Origin: Methanoculleus sp. 7T
Lineage (GTDB): Archaea > Halobacteriota > Methanomicrobia > Methanomicrobiales > Methanoculleaceae
DNA: 64,000 nucleotides
Assembly: GCF_023195915.1 (NCBI RefSeq)
Contig: NZ_JALPRP010000001.1
Span: 434,001-498,000 of the forward strand
Direction of reading: 5' to 3'
Part shown: piece by piece, positions 42,009 to 50,687 of the stretch
Layout: each line of letters opens with the position of its first letter
Numbering within the stretch: the first letter of the stretch is position 1
Notes under the pieces: generated by a model
What the model was told of the DNA's origin: nothing
The model's input: only the letters and a program-made list of their open reading frames with translations
Database searches by the model: none
Position numbers and translations under genes: made by a program

Positions 42009-42734
42009 TCAGATCGTCGCCTTCCGGAAGACGGCGACACTCACCAGAAGTATCAGGACCGCACCGACAAGAAGCCCAAGGAGAGTAACCGCCGGAAATA
42101 CTCCCGCTTGGAGATCCCTGATCGCGTCGATGGCATAGGAGACCGGATTTAACCGCGCAAGCGCCGCAAGCCAGCCCGGCATCTGGTCGTAGGGCATCAA
42201 CGCACTGCTCGTGAAGAATAGCGGCATCGAGATCATCGCGTTGAATGCCGCGTAGGAGTCATGGTCTTCGAGTTTAAGGGCGACGGTCGTCATCAGCGAC
42301 GAGAGGAGGATGCCGAAGACGAAGAGGATGAGATAGGTCTGGATGAGGAGGGCCGGGTCGAGGAAGTGCGCCCCGAGCAGAATGGCGATGATCAGGATGA
42401 CCGTCGTCTGGATCAGGCCCCGGAGGGTGATGAAGAGGATCTTGCCGAAGAGGATGCTCTCCCTCGGTGCTGGCATCGCAAGGAACTTCTGGAGATAGCC
42501 GAGGATCTTGTCGAACATCAGGAGCGCTCCGCCCTGGAGGGAGGCGCCAAGCATCGTCAGGACCAGAATGCCGGGGGCGATGAAGTCAAGGTAGTTGTCG
42601 GTGAACCGTATCGGGAGAGCAAGGCCGACGAAGATGAGCCATGCGGCAGGCAGGATCAACGTCGATATGACATTGACCCTGCCCCGGAGCCAGCGACGGA
42701 AGTCCCGTTCCATGTAATAAAACATCCGCCTCAT
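42009..42734 (-). CDS. ABC-2 type transporter permease
   Basis: 241 residues with six membrane helices. The pattern is that of ABC-2 exporters: a basic N terminus (ERDFRRWLRGR), LILPAAWLIFVGLALPIRF, the segment PGILVLTMLGASLQGGALLMFDK, LAMPAPRESILFGKIL, and the C-terminal SSALMPYDQMPGWLAALARLNPVSYAIDAIRDL, which is the typical ABC-2 signature. It exports drugs, lipids or polysaccharides with the ATPase encoded just before it (4-base overlap). The substrate is not identifiable. Confidence 0.9.
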   Translation of the reverse strand: MRRMFYYMERDFRRWLRGRVNVISTLILPAAWLIFVGLALPIRFTDNYLDFIAPGILVLTMLGASLQGGALLMFDKILGYLQKFLAMPAPRESILFGKILFITLRGLIQTTVILIIAILLGAHFLDPALLIQTYLILFVFGILLSSLMTTVALKLEDHDSYAAFNAMISMPLFFTSSALMPYDQMPGWLAALARLNPVSYAIDAIRDLQAGVFPAVTLLGLLVGAVLILLVSVAVFRKATI

Positions 42735-43687
42735 GTCCGCCTCCTGAGGATGCTCCGAAACCGCCGGGCATCAAACGCCTCCGTCTCGTCCTGATCTCCG
42801 ACTAGGGCGAGGAAGACGTCGTCGAGGGTCGGCTGCCGGACCGAGACCGACCAGACCGTCATCCCGCCTTTCGTGAGCGCGCGGGAGAGGGCAAGGCCAG
42901 CCTCTTCACCCTTATCCACCTCAAACCTGAGTTCGTCATCGGTCCTGCCGAGAAAGGCGACGCCCTCCGGGAGTTCGCCCTGAAAGGCTCCGTCGGCCCG
43001 GATCGAGACGATATCCCGACAGACCGTCGCCTTCAGCGCCGCCGGGGTGTCGGTCGCCACCACCCGGCCTCTATCGATGATCCCGACACGGTCGCAGGCA
43101 TGGTCCGCTTCATCCATGTAGTGCGTCGTGACAAAGACTGTCATTCCACGGTTTTTCAGGGCGATGATATGCTCCCAGATCCGCTTTCTGCCTGCTACAT
43201 CAAGTCCGATTGTCGGTTCGTCGAGGAAGAGCACTTCCGGGTCGTGGACAAGCGCCTGTGCCAGTTCAAGCCTTCTGCGCATTCCACCCGAGTAGGTCCG
43301 CACAAGGTCGTCCGCACGGGACGCAAGGTCCATCATCGCGAGCGCCTCGTCTGCGGTCTCCCGAGGATGAGGGACGCCGTAGACCTTTGCAAAGAAGATG
43401 ACGTTCTCCCGTCCGGTGAGTTTCGGGTCGACCGCCATATCCTGCGGGACATAGCTGATCTGCTCCCTGACTGCGAGCGGGTTCCCCGTCACCGAGTGGC
43501 CGCAGATCGTTGCGTCCCCTTCCGTCGGGGCGAGGAGCGTCGTCAGCATCTTCACGGTCGTCGTCTTCCCTGAGCCGTTCGGTCCGAGGAGGCCGAAGAT
43601 CTCACGGTCGATCGCAAGATCCATCCGGTCGACGGCAACAAGGCTGCCGAAGCGCTTTGTTAATCCCAAGACCTCTATTGCCGCCAA
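42731..43687 (-). CDS. ABC transporter ATP-binding protein (DrrA-like)
   Basis: 318 residues. Walker A is GPNGSGKTTT, the Q-loop is ISYVPQDMAVD, the signature is YSGGMRRRLELAQ, Walker B is VLFLDEPTIGLD and the switch is VTTHYMDEAD. The C-terminal extension of about 90 residues with a final RQPTLDDVFLALVG is the DrrA hallmark. I chose the TTG at 43687 because it has AGGAG upstream and the TATA-like TTAAAGAATAT (43730-43740) sits about 48 bases before it; the ATG at 43729 would fall on the promoter. It pairs with the permease at 42009. Confidence 0.88.
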   Translation of the reverse strand: MAAIEVLGLTKRFGSLVAVDRMDLAIDREIFGLLGPNGSGKTTTVKMLTTLLAPTEGDATICGHSVTGNPLAVREQISYVPQDMAVDPKLTGRENVIFFAKVYGVPHPRETADEALAMMDLASRADDLVRTYSGGMRRRLELAQALVHDPEVLFLDEPTIGLDVAGRKRIWEHIIALKNRGMTVFVTTHYMDEADHACDRVGIIDRGRVVATDTPAALKATVCRDIVSIRADGAFQGELPEGVAFLGRTDDELRFEVDKGEEAGLALSRALTKGGMTVWSVSVRQPTLDDVFLALVGDQDETEAFDARRFRSILRRRT

Positions 43688-43740
43688 GGTATCGCTCCTG
43701 CTACTCTCTCCACGTCTCTGAGACCACAATATTCTTTAAG

Positions 43741-43949
43741 TCGCTCCTCTGTCTCCGGCTATGCCGCCCCGTTCCCTCGGTCCAAGCCGGGTGAGCCGTG
43801 AGACTATGTGCGGCGGCGGTCGGCCTATCGTGAGCCCCAGAGTAACAATAAGTTGATTTGTAGCAAGATATATGATTTATTATTTTAATTTTATGTTTGA
43901 CCTCCCCTTTTGCGTTGAGGCGAGCCGGAAAAGCCGGAATACTGTTCTA
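43741..43949. other. Gap between exporter and decayed gene
   Basis: Contains a GC-rich part and an AT-rich run near 43865-43890. No gene seen. Confidence 0.3.
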
Positions 43950-44228
43950 TCACCCCCCGCTCAAAACACAACCGTGATCACCTTCGCGGCCATGCTCGTC
44001 GCTTACGTAACCTGCGCAACCCTGGCACCGAACCGGCCGAAGAGCGAGAGGTAGATTGGCACGAAACATCAAGAAGACAAACGTGTCGGAGAGGCCGGAA
44101 GCCCTGTAGAACAGCCCAGCGAACGAAGAAAGCCGGGAAAAGATCCCGGTCTCGGCGAGGATGTTTGCAAGAACGATACCGAGCGTGACCAACAGGACGG
44201 CGCTCACTGCGGAAGAGATTACCGGCAT
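43950..44228 (-). pseudogene. Remnant of a nucleoside-recognition (Gate) domain membrane protein
   Basis: The first about 50 codons read MPVISSAVSAVLLVTLGIVLANILAETG... and LSSFAGLFYRASGLSD, which match the start of the Gate-domain (SpmA/SpmB-like) membrane proteins common in methanogens. After that the frame turns into Arg/Gly/His-rich sequence, while another frame of the same strand briefly reads IYLSLFGRFGARVAQVT and MAAKVITVV, like a membrane-protein C terminus. The conserved middle part is missing. A perfect ribosome site (AAGGAGGG) remains before the ATG, with an AT-rich promoter region further upstream. I read this as a gene that lost its middle and then its frame. Confidence 0.5.
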
Positions 44229-44509
44229 GACGAACCCCTCCTTTACCCCTGCCGGCCATTCTCAGCACTCCCGGAATCTCCCGTTCAGTAACACGATTCT
44301 ATACAATTAATATAATAAGTATTATCATTCTGACCATCGATAGAACATACGGGAAGCACTCGTTCCGCCCGGGACCGCGCCGGTGCCGCGAATGCAGGGA
44401 TCGACCGCCGTTCGCTGCTCCGGAGAGGATTGTGCCCCGGGAGAACCTACGGACAGTCTAATTAAAATAGTTAACACTCGATTAAAGTAAAAGTAATATC
44501 ATAAACAGC
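44229..44509. other. Divergent region before the pilus ATPase
   Basis: AT-rich boxes at 44300-44325 (probably the old promoter of the decayed gene on the minus strand) and at 44461-44500 (ATTAAAGTAAAAGTAATATC, promoter of the ATPase gene). No gene. Confidence 0.4.
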
Positions 44510-46126
44510 GTGATACCCTTGTTGCATCGCCGGGAGCAGGATTCGACAGAAAAAGGTGGGAATACCCTGACCGTAGGGTCCCCGTTCAAGATATTCGAGA
44601 GATTCGGAGCGCTGGCAGCACGCGTCAGGGCACAACGGGACGCACGGGCGACGGAACTCTCCCCTGACGGCCCGGTCCTTCCTCCCGTCGGCAACGGCGT
44701 GGTCGCATCCTACTGGCTGAACCCCGGGTTCACGTATACCGTCATCACAAGAGACGAAGCCTCAAACCTCAGGTACGGAGTGGTCGAACCGGAACTGACC
44801 CCGTCCGAGTACATCATCCTCGACGAGGCCCACGAGTACATACGTGACGTCGTCCTCTTCGACTCGCCCAGGGAGAAGAATGAGATCGACCTCACCTACG
44901 ATGAAACGGTGCCGATCATACGGCGGTTCTCGCCGAAACTGGCCGACGACCGGGTCGATGTCCTCTACTACTACCTAAGGCGCAGTTTCCAGGGTTACGG
45001 CAGGATCGACCCCCTCATGTACGACGACCATATCGAAGACATCAGCTGCAACGGCGTCGGCATCCCGATCTACATCTACCACCGGCGCTACGGGAGCATG
45101 CCGACGAACATCATCTTCAAGGGCGATGAACTGAACCGTTTCGTCCTCAAGGTCGCCCAGAAAGCAGACCGGCAGATCTCGCTCACGACGCCGCTTGTCG
45201 ACGCGGCGCTCCCCGACGGCTCCCGTGTCCAGCTGACGTTCTCAGACATCGTCTCCACAAAAGGGAGCTCGTTCACGGTCCGGAAGTTCAGGAAGGACCC
45301 GATGACACCCGTCTCCCTCATCGAGTACGGGACCTACAGCCCCGAGGTGCTCGCGTGCATCTGGCTCGCCGTCGAGAACCGCAGGAGCATGATCGTCGTC
45401 GGCGGGACGGCGAGCGGCAAGACCTCGACGATGAATGCGATCTCGTTCTTCATACCCTACTACTCAAAGATCGTCTCCATCGAGGATACCCGCGAGATCC
45501 AGATCCCGCACGAGAACTGGCTGCCGACGCAGACCCGCGACATCAACGTCAGGGGCTCGAAGGGGGACGTCGATATGTTCGCCCTTCTCAAAGCGGCGCT
45601 TCGCCAGCGCCCCGAGTACATCATCGTCGGTGAGGTCCGCGGCCGCGAGGCGCAGACCCTCTTTCAGGCGATGAACACCGGGCATACGACGTTCTCGACC
45701 CTGCACGCCGGCAGCATCGACGAGGCGATCAACCGCTTGGTGAGCGACCCGATCAACGTGCCGGTCGCGATGCTCGGGGCGCTGAACCTGATGGTCATCC
45801 AGTCCCTCCACCATATGGAAGGCGGGGCCGTCAGGCGGTGCGACTCACTCCACGAGCTCAGGGTCGAGCGGGGGCGGGAGGTTGTCCACGACTGCCTCTA
45901 CCGCTGGGACCCAAAAACCGACCGGTTCTGCCGTGAAAGTGAGCGGTCGGGACTCTTTGACGAGATCGCCAGGGTGCATGGCTGGTCCGGTGCCGAACTG
46001 GAGGCGGAGATCGCGCGCCGTGCGGAGTTCCTCGCACGAATGCGCGCAGACGGGCATACGAGCGTGGACGACCTGATCCGCCATATGTCCGCGTTCAGGG
46101 GTGATGGAGATGGCGACCTGGACTGA
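44510..46126 (+). CDS. Type IV pilus/archaellum-type secretion ATPase (PilB/FlaI/TadA family)
   Basis: 538 residues from a GTG at 44510. The N-terminal half contains the all-strand sensor domain (YYYLRRSFQGYGRIDPLMYDDHIEDISCNG). The motor half has Walker A GGTASGKTS (298-306), the Asp box IVSIEDTREIQIPHEN, Walker B RPEYIIVGEVRG and the His box MNTGHTTFSTLHAG. It is a hexameric ATPase that drives subunit extrusion from the inner face of the membrane. The platform gene overlaps its end, and two pilin-like genes follow. No archaellum genes (flaH, flaG, flaF) are nearby, so an adhesion or secretion pilus is more likely. Confidence 0.92.
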   Translation: MIPLLHRREQDSTEKGGNTLTVGSPFKIFERFGALAARVRAQRDARATELSPDGPVLPPVGNGVVASYWLNPGFTYTVITRDEASNLRYGVVEPELTPSEYIILDEAHEYIRDVVLFDSPREKNEIDLTYDETVPIIRRFSPKLADDRVDVLYYYLRRSFQGYGRIDPLMYDDHIEDISCNGVGIPIYIYHRRYGSMPTNIIFKGDELNRFVLKVAQKADRQISLTTPLVDAALPDGSRVQLTFSDIVSTKGSSFTVRKFRKDPMTPVSLIEYGTYSPEVLACIWLAVENRRSMIVVGGTASGKTSTMNAISFFIPYYSKIVSIEDTREIQIPHENWLPTQTRDINVRGSKGDVDMFALLKAALRQRPEYIIVGEVRGREAQTLFQAMNTGHTTFSTLHAGSIDEAINRLVSDPINVPVAMLGALNLMVIQSLHHMEGGAVRRCDSLHELRVERGREVVHDCLYRWDPKTDRFCRESERSGLFDEIARVHGWSGAELEAEIARRAEFLARMRADGHTSVDDLIRHMSAFRGDGDGDLD

Positions 46127-47912
46127 CTCCCTCCTCCCGAAGAGCGGCCCGCTCCGGACGGCGCTGCGGATGGCGCATATCCCCACCCCATACAGCGCCT
46201 ACATGCGGCAGATCACCCTTGCCACCGCAGTTGCGGCGGCCGCGTACCTCGTCGGCATCGCCTACCTCACCCACGCCGGCTACAGGATCCTTCTCTTCTC
46301 GGTCGTTCCCGACGCCATCACGAAGGTCCTCCTCTTTCTCGTACTGATAGCCGGGGTTTCAGGCACACTTTACAGCTACCCCTTCCTCGTCGCACAGGGA
46401 AGGAAAACGAAGATCGACCTCGACCTCCCCTATGCGATAACCTATATGCAAGCCCTCTCCACCACCATGACCGTCTACGAGGTCATCAGGAAGGTCTATG
46501 AGGAGATGGACCTCTTCGGGGAGGTCTCAAAAGAGTTCGGCATGATCGTGCGCGACGTGGAACTCTTCGGGGAAGACCTTCATACGGCGATGAAGAACCT
46601 CCAGCACATCACACCCTCGCCGAACCTCGCCGACTTCTTCAACGATCTCGCCCTCCTCTCCGACAGCGGGGGAGACATCACCGCGTTCCTCGCGGCACGC
46701 TCGGGGTTCTTCAGGGAGGTTGCAGAGCGTGAACAGGAGATGGCGCTCCAGACCATTGAGATCATGGCCGAGGTCTACGTCACGGCGTTCGTGGCGGGCC
46801 CGATCGTCATCATGATCATGATCCTCTCCCAGAACCTTGCCGGACAGGGCGACCTCGCGGCCTGGATGCCGCTGATCACCCTCGGCATCCCTGCCGGGGC
46901 GTTGCTGATGATAGGGATCCTGCATATCCTCCTCCCCACGGAAAACCTCGATGTCAGCCGGCGGGAAGACTGGGATCGCGAGCGCCCCGACGTCCCGCAA
47001 CCCACGGGAGAGGTCGATCAAAACCTGCTCCAGACCGTGAAGCGCCGGAACCGCGCCTCCAGCATGCTAAAAGTGCTGAAACAGCCGTTCCGCCACTACA
47101 TATCAAACTACGACTGGAGTCTTATTCTCTCGATGCTCTTCGGGGGCGCCGCCACCGCTCTCTTCATGCTCGGTCGCTTCGATGAGTGGTTCCCGACGTT
47201 CACCACAGAAGTCAGCATCTGCATCATCATCTGCGTCGCCCTCTTCCCGGTGATGATCGCCTACGAGGGGAGGCGGTGGTACGTCAACAGCGTCGAGCGC
47301 CAGATGCCTGAGTTCCTGCGGGAGCTCGCCGACATGAAGGATATCGGCATGACGCTCCAGTCGGCGATACACCGGATCGCGAACACAAAACTCGGTCTTT
47401 TGAGCTCGGAACTGCAGATCACCTCAGAAGAGATCCGGCGGGGCGTCAGCATCACCAACGCCCTCGTCCGGATGGAAGAGCGTATCGGGCTTGTCTCGGT
47501 GAAACGCGCGATATCGCTCGTGGTGAAGGCGAGCGAGATCACCGATCACCTCAGGGAGACCCTCATGGTCGCCATCAGCGACTTCGAGCACTACCTCAAG
47601 ATGAAGAGAGAGCGGTTCAACTCTGCCTTCACCTACGTCGCCGTGGTATACCTCTCGTTCGGCGTCTACCTCTACACCGCCCTCGAACTCAACACCAGGT
47701 TCATATCGAGTTTCACCAAGTTCGACGTCGCTCTGGACGTCGCCGGGAACGTGACCGATATGTTCCATGTCGCCATCGTCCTCGGGGCGTTCTCGGGGAT
47801 CATGGCCGGCCAGCTCAGCGCAAACAGCATCATGTCCGGGTTCAAGCACAGCATCGTCTTCCTCATCGCGACGGTCGTGGTCTTTGTCGTGCTTATCGGG
47901 GGTGCTCTATGA
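46101..47912 (+). CDS. Pilus membrane platform protein (TadC/FlaJ-like, duplicated T2SF domain)
   Basis: 603 residues; the start may be the GTG at 46101 or the ATG at 46104 or 46110. Two type II secretion F domains are present, about residues 105-250 (IDLDLPYAITYMQALSTTMTVYEVIR) and 395-535 (QMPEFLRELADMKDIGMTLQSAIHRI). Each is followed by pairs of membrane helices, giving about nine in all. This duplicated layout is typical of archaeal FlaJ and PilC relatives. It anchors the ATPase and passes pilins into the filament. It overlaps the ATPase gene by 26 bases and the next pilin by four. Confidence 0.9.
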   Translation: MMEMATWTDSLLPKSGPLRTALRMAHIPTPYSAYMRQITLATAVAAAAYLVGIAYLTHAGYRILLFSVVPDAITKVLLFLVLIAGVSGTLYSYPFLVAQGRKTKIDLDLPYAITYMQALSTTMTVYEVIRKVYEEMDLFGEVSKEFGMIVRDVELFGEDLHTAMKNLQHITPSPNLADFFNDLALLSDSGGDITAFLAARSGFFREVAEREQEMALQTIEIMAEVYVTAFVAGPIVIMIMILSQNLAGQGDLAAWMPLITLGIPAGALLMIGILHILLPTENLDVSRREDWDRERPDVPQPTGEVDQNLLQTVKRRNRASSMLKVLKQPFRHYISNYDWSLILSMLFGGAATALFMLGRFDEWFPTFTTEVSICIIICVALFPVMIAYEGRRWYVNSVERQMPEFLRELADMKDIGMTLQSAIHRIANTKLGLLSSELQITSEEIRRGVSITNALVRMEERIGLVSVKRAISLVVKASEITDHLRETLMVAISDFEHYLKMKRERFNSAFTYVAVVYLSFGVYLYTALELNTRFISSFTKFDVALDVAGNVTDMFHVAIVLGAFSGIMAGQLSANSIMSGFKHSIVFLIATVVVFVVLIGGAL

Positions 47913-48313
47913 ACAATGAAGCAGTATCCGAGGTCGTCGGGGAGATGCTCATGATCTCGCTTGTCCTCCTCCTCGTCGCCGTCTTCGCGGCATCGCTCGG
48001 CAACTGCCTCCCCACCGAGCGGGCGCCGACGGTCACCGTCATGATGACCAGCACGACCGACACTATCACGCTCTATCATAAGGGCGGCGACTGGATGCAG
48101 GCAAGCGACCTCGAGGTCATCGTCTCGAACTTCTCAAGTACCAACAGCGCAACCCGGAAGTACCGCCCCGGGGATAGTAACTTCAACCTCTCACCTCAAA
48201 AACAGGTCTTCGACATCGGGAGCAGCATCACCGTGGAGTGCGAGGTCACCGGCGACGAGAAGGTATCTCTCGTAACACCGCGTGCGGTCCTCTTCACCGC
48301 GGAGGTGCGGTGA
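47909..48313 (+). CDS. Pilin-like protein, small
   Basis: 134 residues. MNNEAVSEVVGEMLMISLVLLLVAVFAASLGN is a class III signal and filament helix with the same -VSxVVG- core as the large pilins. About 100 residues of beta-rich sequence follow (PTVTVMMTSTTDTITLYHKGG ... DIGSSITVECEV), like other minor pilins. It starts inside the stop of the platform gene (ATGA) and its stop abuts the next start, so it is fully coupled. Minor pilins of this type prime assembly or sit at the tip. Confidence 0.82.
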   Translation: MNNEAVSEVVGEMLMISLVLLLVAVFAASLGNCLPTERAPTVTVMMTSTTDTITLYHKGGDWMQASDLEVIVSNFSSTNSATRKYRPGDSNFNLSPQKQVFDIGSSITVECEVTGDEKVSLVTPRAVLFTAEVR

Positions 48314-49264
48314 ATGGACGAGCGCGCCGTCGCCCCGGTCGTTGCGGCGATGCTCCTCCTCGCCGTCCTGGTTATGTTCCTCTCCGTCTACAACGCCGTC
48401 GTTGTCCCCTCGTTCAAGGAGCAGGCCGAGGTGGAGCACCTGTATGCGGTCGAGGAGTCGTTCCTCACCTTCGGGTCGGATATGACCGCCGCTGCGGCGC
48501 TTAAGCAGGACCTGCACCTCTCGAAACGCATCCCCCTCGGCGGGGGCGAGACGATCTTCGACCCGGTCAGGTCGGGGGGAACGCTCCGGGTCTCTGAGGA
48601 CCCGGAGGGGCCGCTTGCCGGCGTGATCCTGAACGGGACGACCTACTACTGTAACCTGACGAACTTCTCCTACACCCCCATCGGCAACTTCTGGCGCGAC
48701 CAAGGGTACATCTGGCAGTACGGCTACACCAACGTCACCGGAGCAGGAGGGCTCCAGACGCCGCTCGATTACGCGGATATGGACGAGGTTCTCAAGGCGG
48801 CAAAGACTTCGGGGTTTGCCGGGTCGCTCATCAAGATCGAGCATGAGGGGAGGAGCGAGAACACCTACTACAACTGCACCGACATCCGGATATCGCTCGT
48901 GAAGTTCGAGCCCCATGAGAAACACTACTTTACGAGCGGGAACGGCATCGGGACACTCTCCCTGAATGCGTCGGTGAAGGATATACCGATCAACCTGACC
49001 ACCGCCGAGTCCCCAAAAATAGAGATCGCGGTCAACACGACCCTCTCGGTCCCGCTGAATACATCACTGTGGACGAAGTGCAACGAGACGCTCCATGCGA
49101 TGAATGAGACAAACCCGGGTGAAAAATACTACAATAACGTCCAAAACTGCACATTCTTCTCCCAAGACGGTTGGGACCGGGTGACGCTCACCTTCACCGA
49201 CAGAGAACACGCGCCCGAGCGCGTAACCCTACGCTTGGTCCGGGTCGTCGTCTCAGCCCGTTGA
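48314..49264 (+). CDS. Pilin-like protein, large, N-glycosylation-rich
   Basis: 316 residues. The N terminus MDERAVAPVVAAMLLLAVLVMFLSVYNAVVVP again fits a class III signal with the long filament helix; the leader before AVAPVV is only four residues. The exported part has about nine N-x-S/T sites (for example NGTTYYCNLTNFS, NVT, NCT, NTT) and ends with strands VTLTFTDREHAPERVTLRLVRVV. It is the last gene of the pilus operon and probably a surface-exposed adhesin-like subunit. Confidence 0.8.
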   Translation: MDERAVAPVVAAMLLLAVLVMFLSVYNAVVVPSFKEQAEVEHLYAVEESFLTFGSDMTAAAALKQDLHLSKRIPLGGGETIFDPVRSGGTLRVSEDPEGPLAGVILNGTTYYCNLTNFSYTPIGNFWRDQGYIWQYGYTNVTGAGGLQTPLDYADMDEVLKAAKTSGFAGSLIKIEHEGRSENTYYNCTDIRISLVKFEPHEKHYFTSGNGIGTLSLNASVKDIPINLTTAESPKIEIAVNTTLSVPLNTSLWTKCNETLHAMNETNPGEKYYNNVQNCTFFSQDGWDRVTLTFTDREHAPERVTLRLVRVVVSAR

Positions 49265-49323
49265 GGGCTTACATCCGGCCGAAATCGCTGGAATGCAGCG
49301 TATTCGGCGCCGGACGTTGTGCA

Positions 49324-49333
49324 TATATTTATA
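49324..49333 (+). promoter_or_regulatory. TATA box of the asnB-like/gatCAB operon
   Basis: TATATTTATA, predicting transcription from about 49354. The genes from 49394 to 58186 are tightly packed on this strand and could share it. Confidence 0.55.
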
Positions 49334-49393
49334 GACGACCAGTGCAAACACAGACGGTGATCCGTTTTTGGGTGGCGGTACTGCGGCCGCCTC

Positions 49394-50428
49394 ATGGCAA
49401 CCAACTGCCGGATTCGAGAAAGACTGGACATGAACCTCAAGGGCTGGATAGAACGTGACGGAGTGCGGCTCTCCCCCGCAGATCTGGAGCGGATGCTCAA
49501 CAAGGAACCGGAGGCCATCGCCCGGTGCGGCGGCGAGTTTCTGCTCGCCTGGGACGACTGCACCTCACGCGACGCCTTCGGGATCATGCCCGGCCCGGTC
49601 CCCCCCGGGACCGTCTGTTGCGGCGGGCGAGAGATAGCCAGGATAGCCCCCGACCCGCCCCCCTGCACCCTTGAGGAGGCGATCGTCACCGCGGTCGACC
49701 TCCGGAGCGACGAAGGGGTGGTAGCGTTCTCCGGAGGGGTGGACTCGGCCCTCATCGCCGGGCTTGCCCGCCTCCCCTGCATAGCGGTGGGAATCGAGGG
49801 ATCGCACGACGCCGTGTGGGCTGCGAAGGCCGCCCGGCTGATGGGGCTTGACCTAAAGGTCGTCACCCCGACCGAAGAGGAGGTTCTGGAGGCTCTTTTC
49901 CGGGTGGTTCGGGTTATCCCCGACCCGACAAACCCGGTCGAGGCCTCGATCGCGACGACCCTCTTCTTCGCCGCCGCCGGGGCCCGCGAACTCGGACATA
50001 CCCGGATCCTCGCCGGGCAGGGAGCCGACGAACTCTTCGGCGGCTACGCCCGCTACCTCTCCTCGCCGGACCTCGCGGCGGAACTCGAACGGGACCTTGC
50101 AGACCACGAGCGCCAGAGGACGCGGGACCAGGCGGTGGCGGCGCTCCACGGGGCATACTTCTCGATGCCCTACCTCGACATCCGCGTAGTCCGCGCCGCA
50201 AGGGCGATCCCGGCCGAGGAGAAGGTGCGCGGCGGGGTGAGAAAACGTCCCCTGCGAGTGGTCGCAGAACGCCGCATTCCCGTTGAAATTGCCCGAGCCG
50301 AGAAGAAAGCGATGCAATACGGGAGCGGAATCTGGCGGACGATACAACGGCTCGCACGTACAAATGGTTATAAAAAGTCGGTACAAGGGTACTTAACGGA
50401 GATCAGTAGGGCGGAACATGATATCTGA
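49394..50428 (+). CDS. Asparagine synthetase-like PP-loop protein with reduced N-terminal domain
   Basis: 344 residues from 49394; an ATG at 49430 gives 332. The C-terminal two thirds are an AsnB synthetase domain with the PP-loop FSGGVDSALIAG (Ser113-Ser118), GIEGSHD, GQGADELFGGYARY and MPYLDIRVVRAA. The N-terminal about 100 residues resemble only the second half of a class II amidotransferase (RCGGEFLLAWDD ... RDAFGIMPG). The essential N-terminal Cys2 is missing, so glutamine hydrolysis is not expected. It may use free ammonia or ammonia from a partner. The gene overlaps gatC by 11 bases, tying it to the tRNA amidotransferase. Product and role remain open. Confidence 0.78.
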   Translation: MATNCRIRERLDMNLKGWIERDGVRLSPADLERMLNKEPEAIARCGGEFLLAWDDCTSRDAFGIMPGPVPPGTVCCGGREIARIAPDPPPCTLEEAIVTAVDLRSDEGVVAFSGGVDSALIAGLARLPCIAVGIEGSHDAVWAAKAARLMGLDLKVVTPTEEEVLEALFRVVRVIPDPTNPVEASIATTLFFAAAGARELGHTRILAGQGADELFGGYARYLSSPDLAAELERDLADHERQRTRDQAVAALHGAYFSMPYLDIRVVRAARAIPAEEKVRGGVRKRPLRVVAERRIPVEIARAEKKAMQYGSGIWRTIQRLARTNGYKKSVQGYLTEISRAEHDI

Positions 50429-50687
50429 ACACGATATTGAACATATAGCAGAACTTGCGGATATCGGCATATCGAAAGACGAGGTGCCGGAATTCACCAA
50501 ACAGTTCAACGCGATCATCGAGTACTTCGAGGTTCTCGACACCGTGCAGGGCGAGAGCGCCCCGGCCGTCGGGATCACCAATGTCTTCCGGGAGGACGAG
50601 CCACGGCCAAGCCTCTCGCAGGAAGAAGCCCTCGTAAACGCGGGGTCGACCGAGGACGGATTTATTAAGGCGCCGAGGGTGATGTGA
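50418..50687 (+). CDS. gatC: Aspartyl/glutamyl-tRNA amidotransferase subunit C
   Basis: 89 residues, the normal size of GatC. HDIEHIAELADIGISKDEVPEFTKQFNAIIEYFEVLDTV is the first conserved part, and NVFREDEPRPSLSQEEALVNAGSTEDGFIKAPRVM the wrap-around tail that embraces GatA and GatB. It starts inside the AsnB-like gene and its stop abuts gatA. It stabilises the complex that converts Asp-tRNA(Asn) to Asn-tRNA(Asn) (and Glu-tRNA(Gln) where GatDE is absent). Confidence 0.94.
   Translation: MISEHDIEHIAELADIGISKDEVPEFTKQFNAIIEYFEVLDTVQGESAPAVGITNVFREDEPRPSLSQEEALVNAGSTEDGFIKAPRVM

Noticed and set aside
43950-44228. Intact 92-residue gene
   Set aside because: The first half looks like a truncated membrane protein, the second like out-of-frame sequence.
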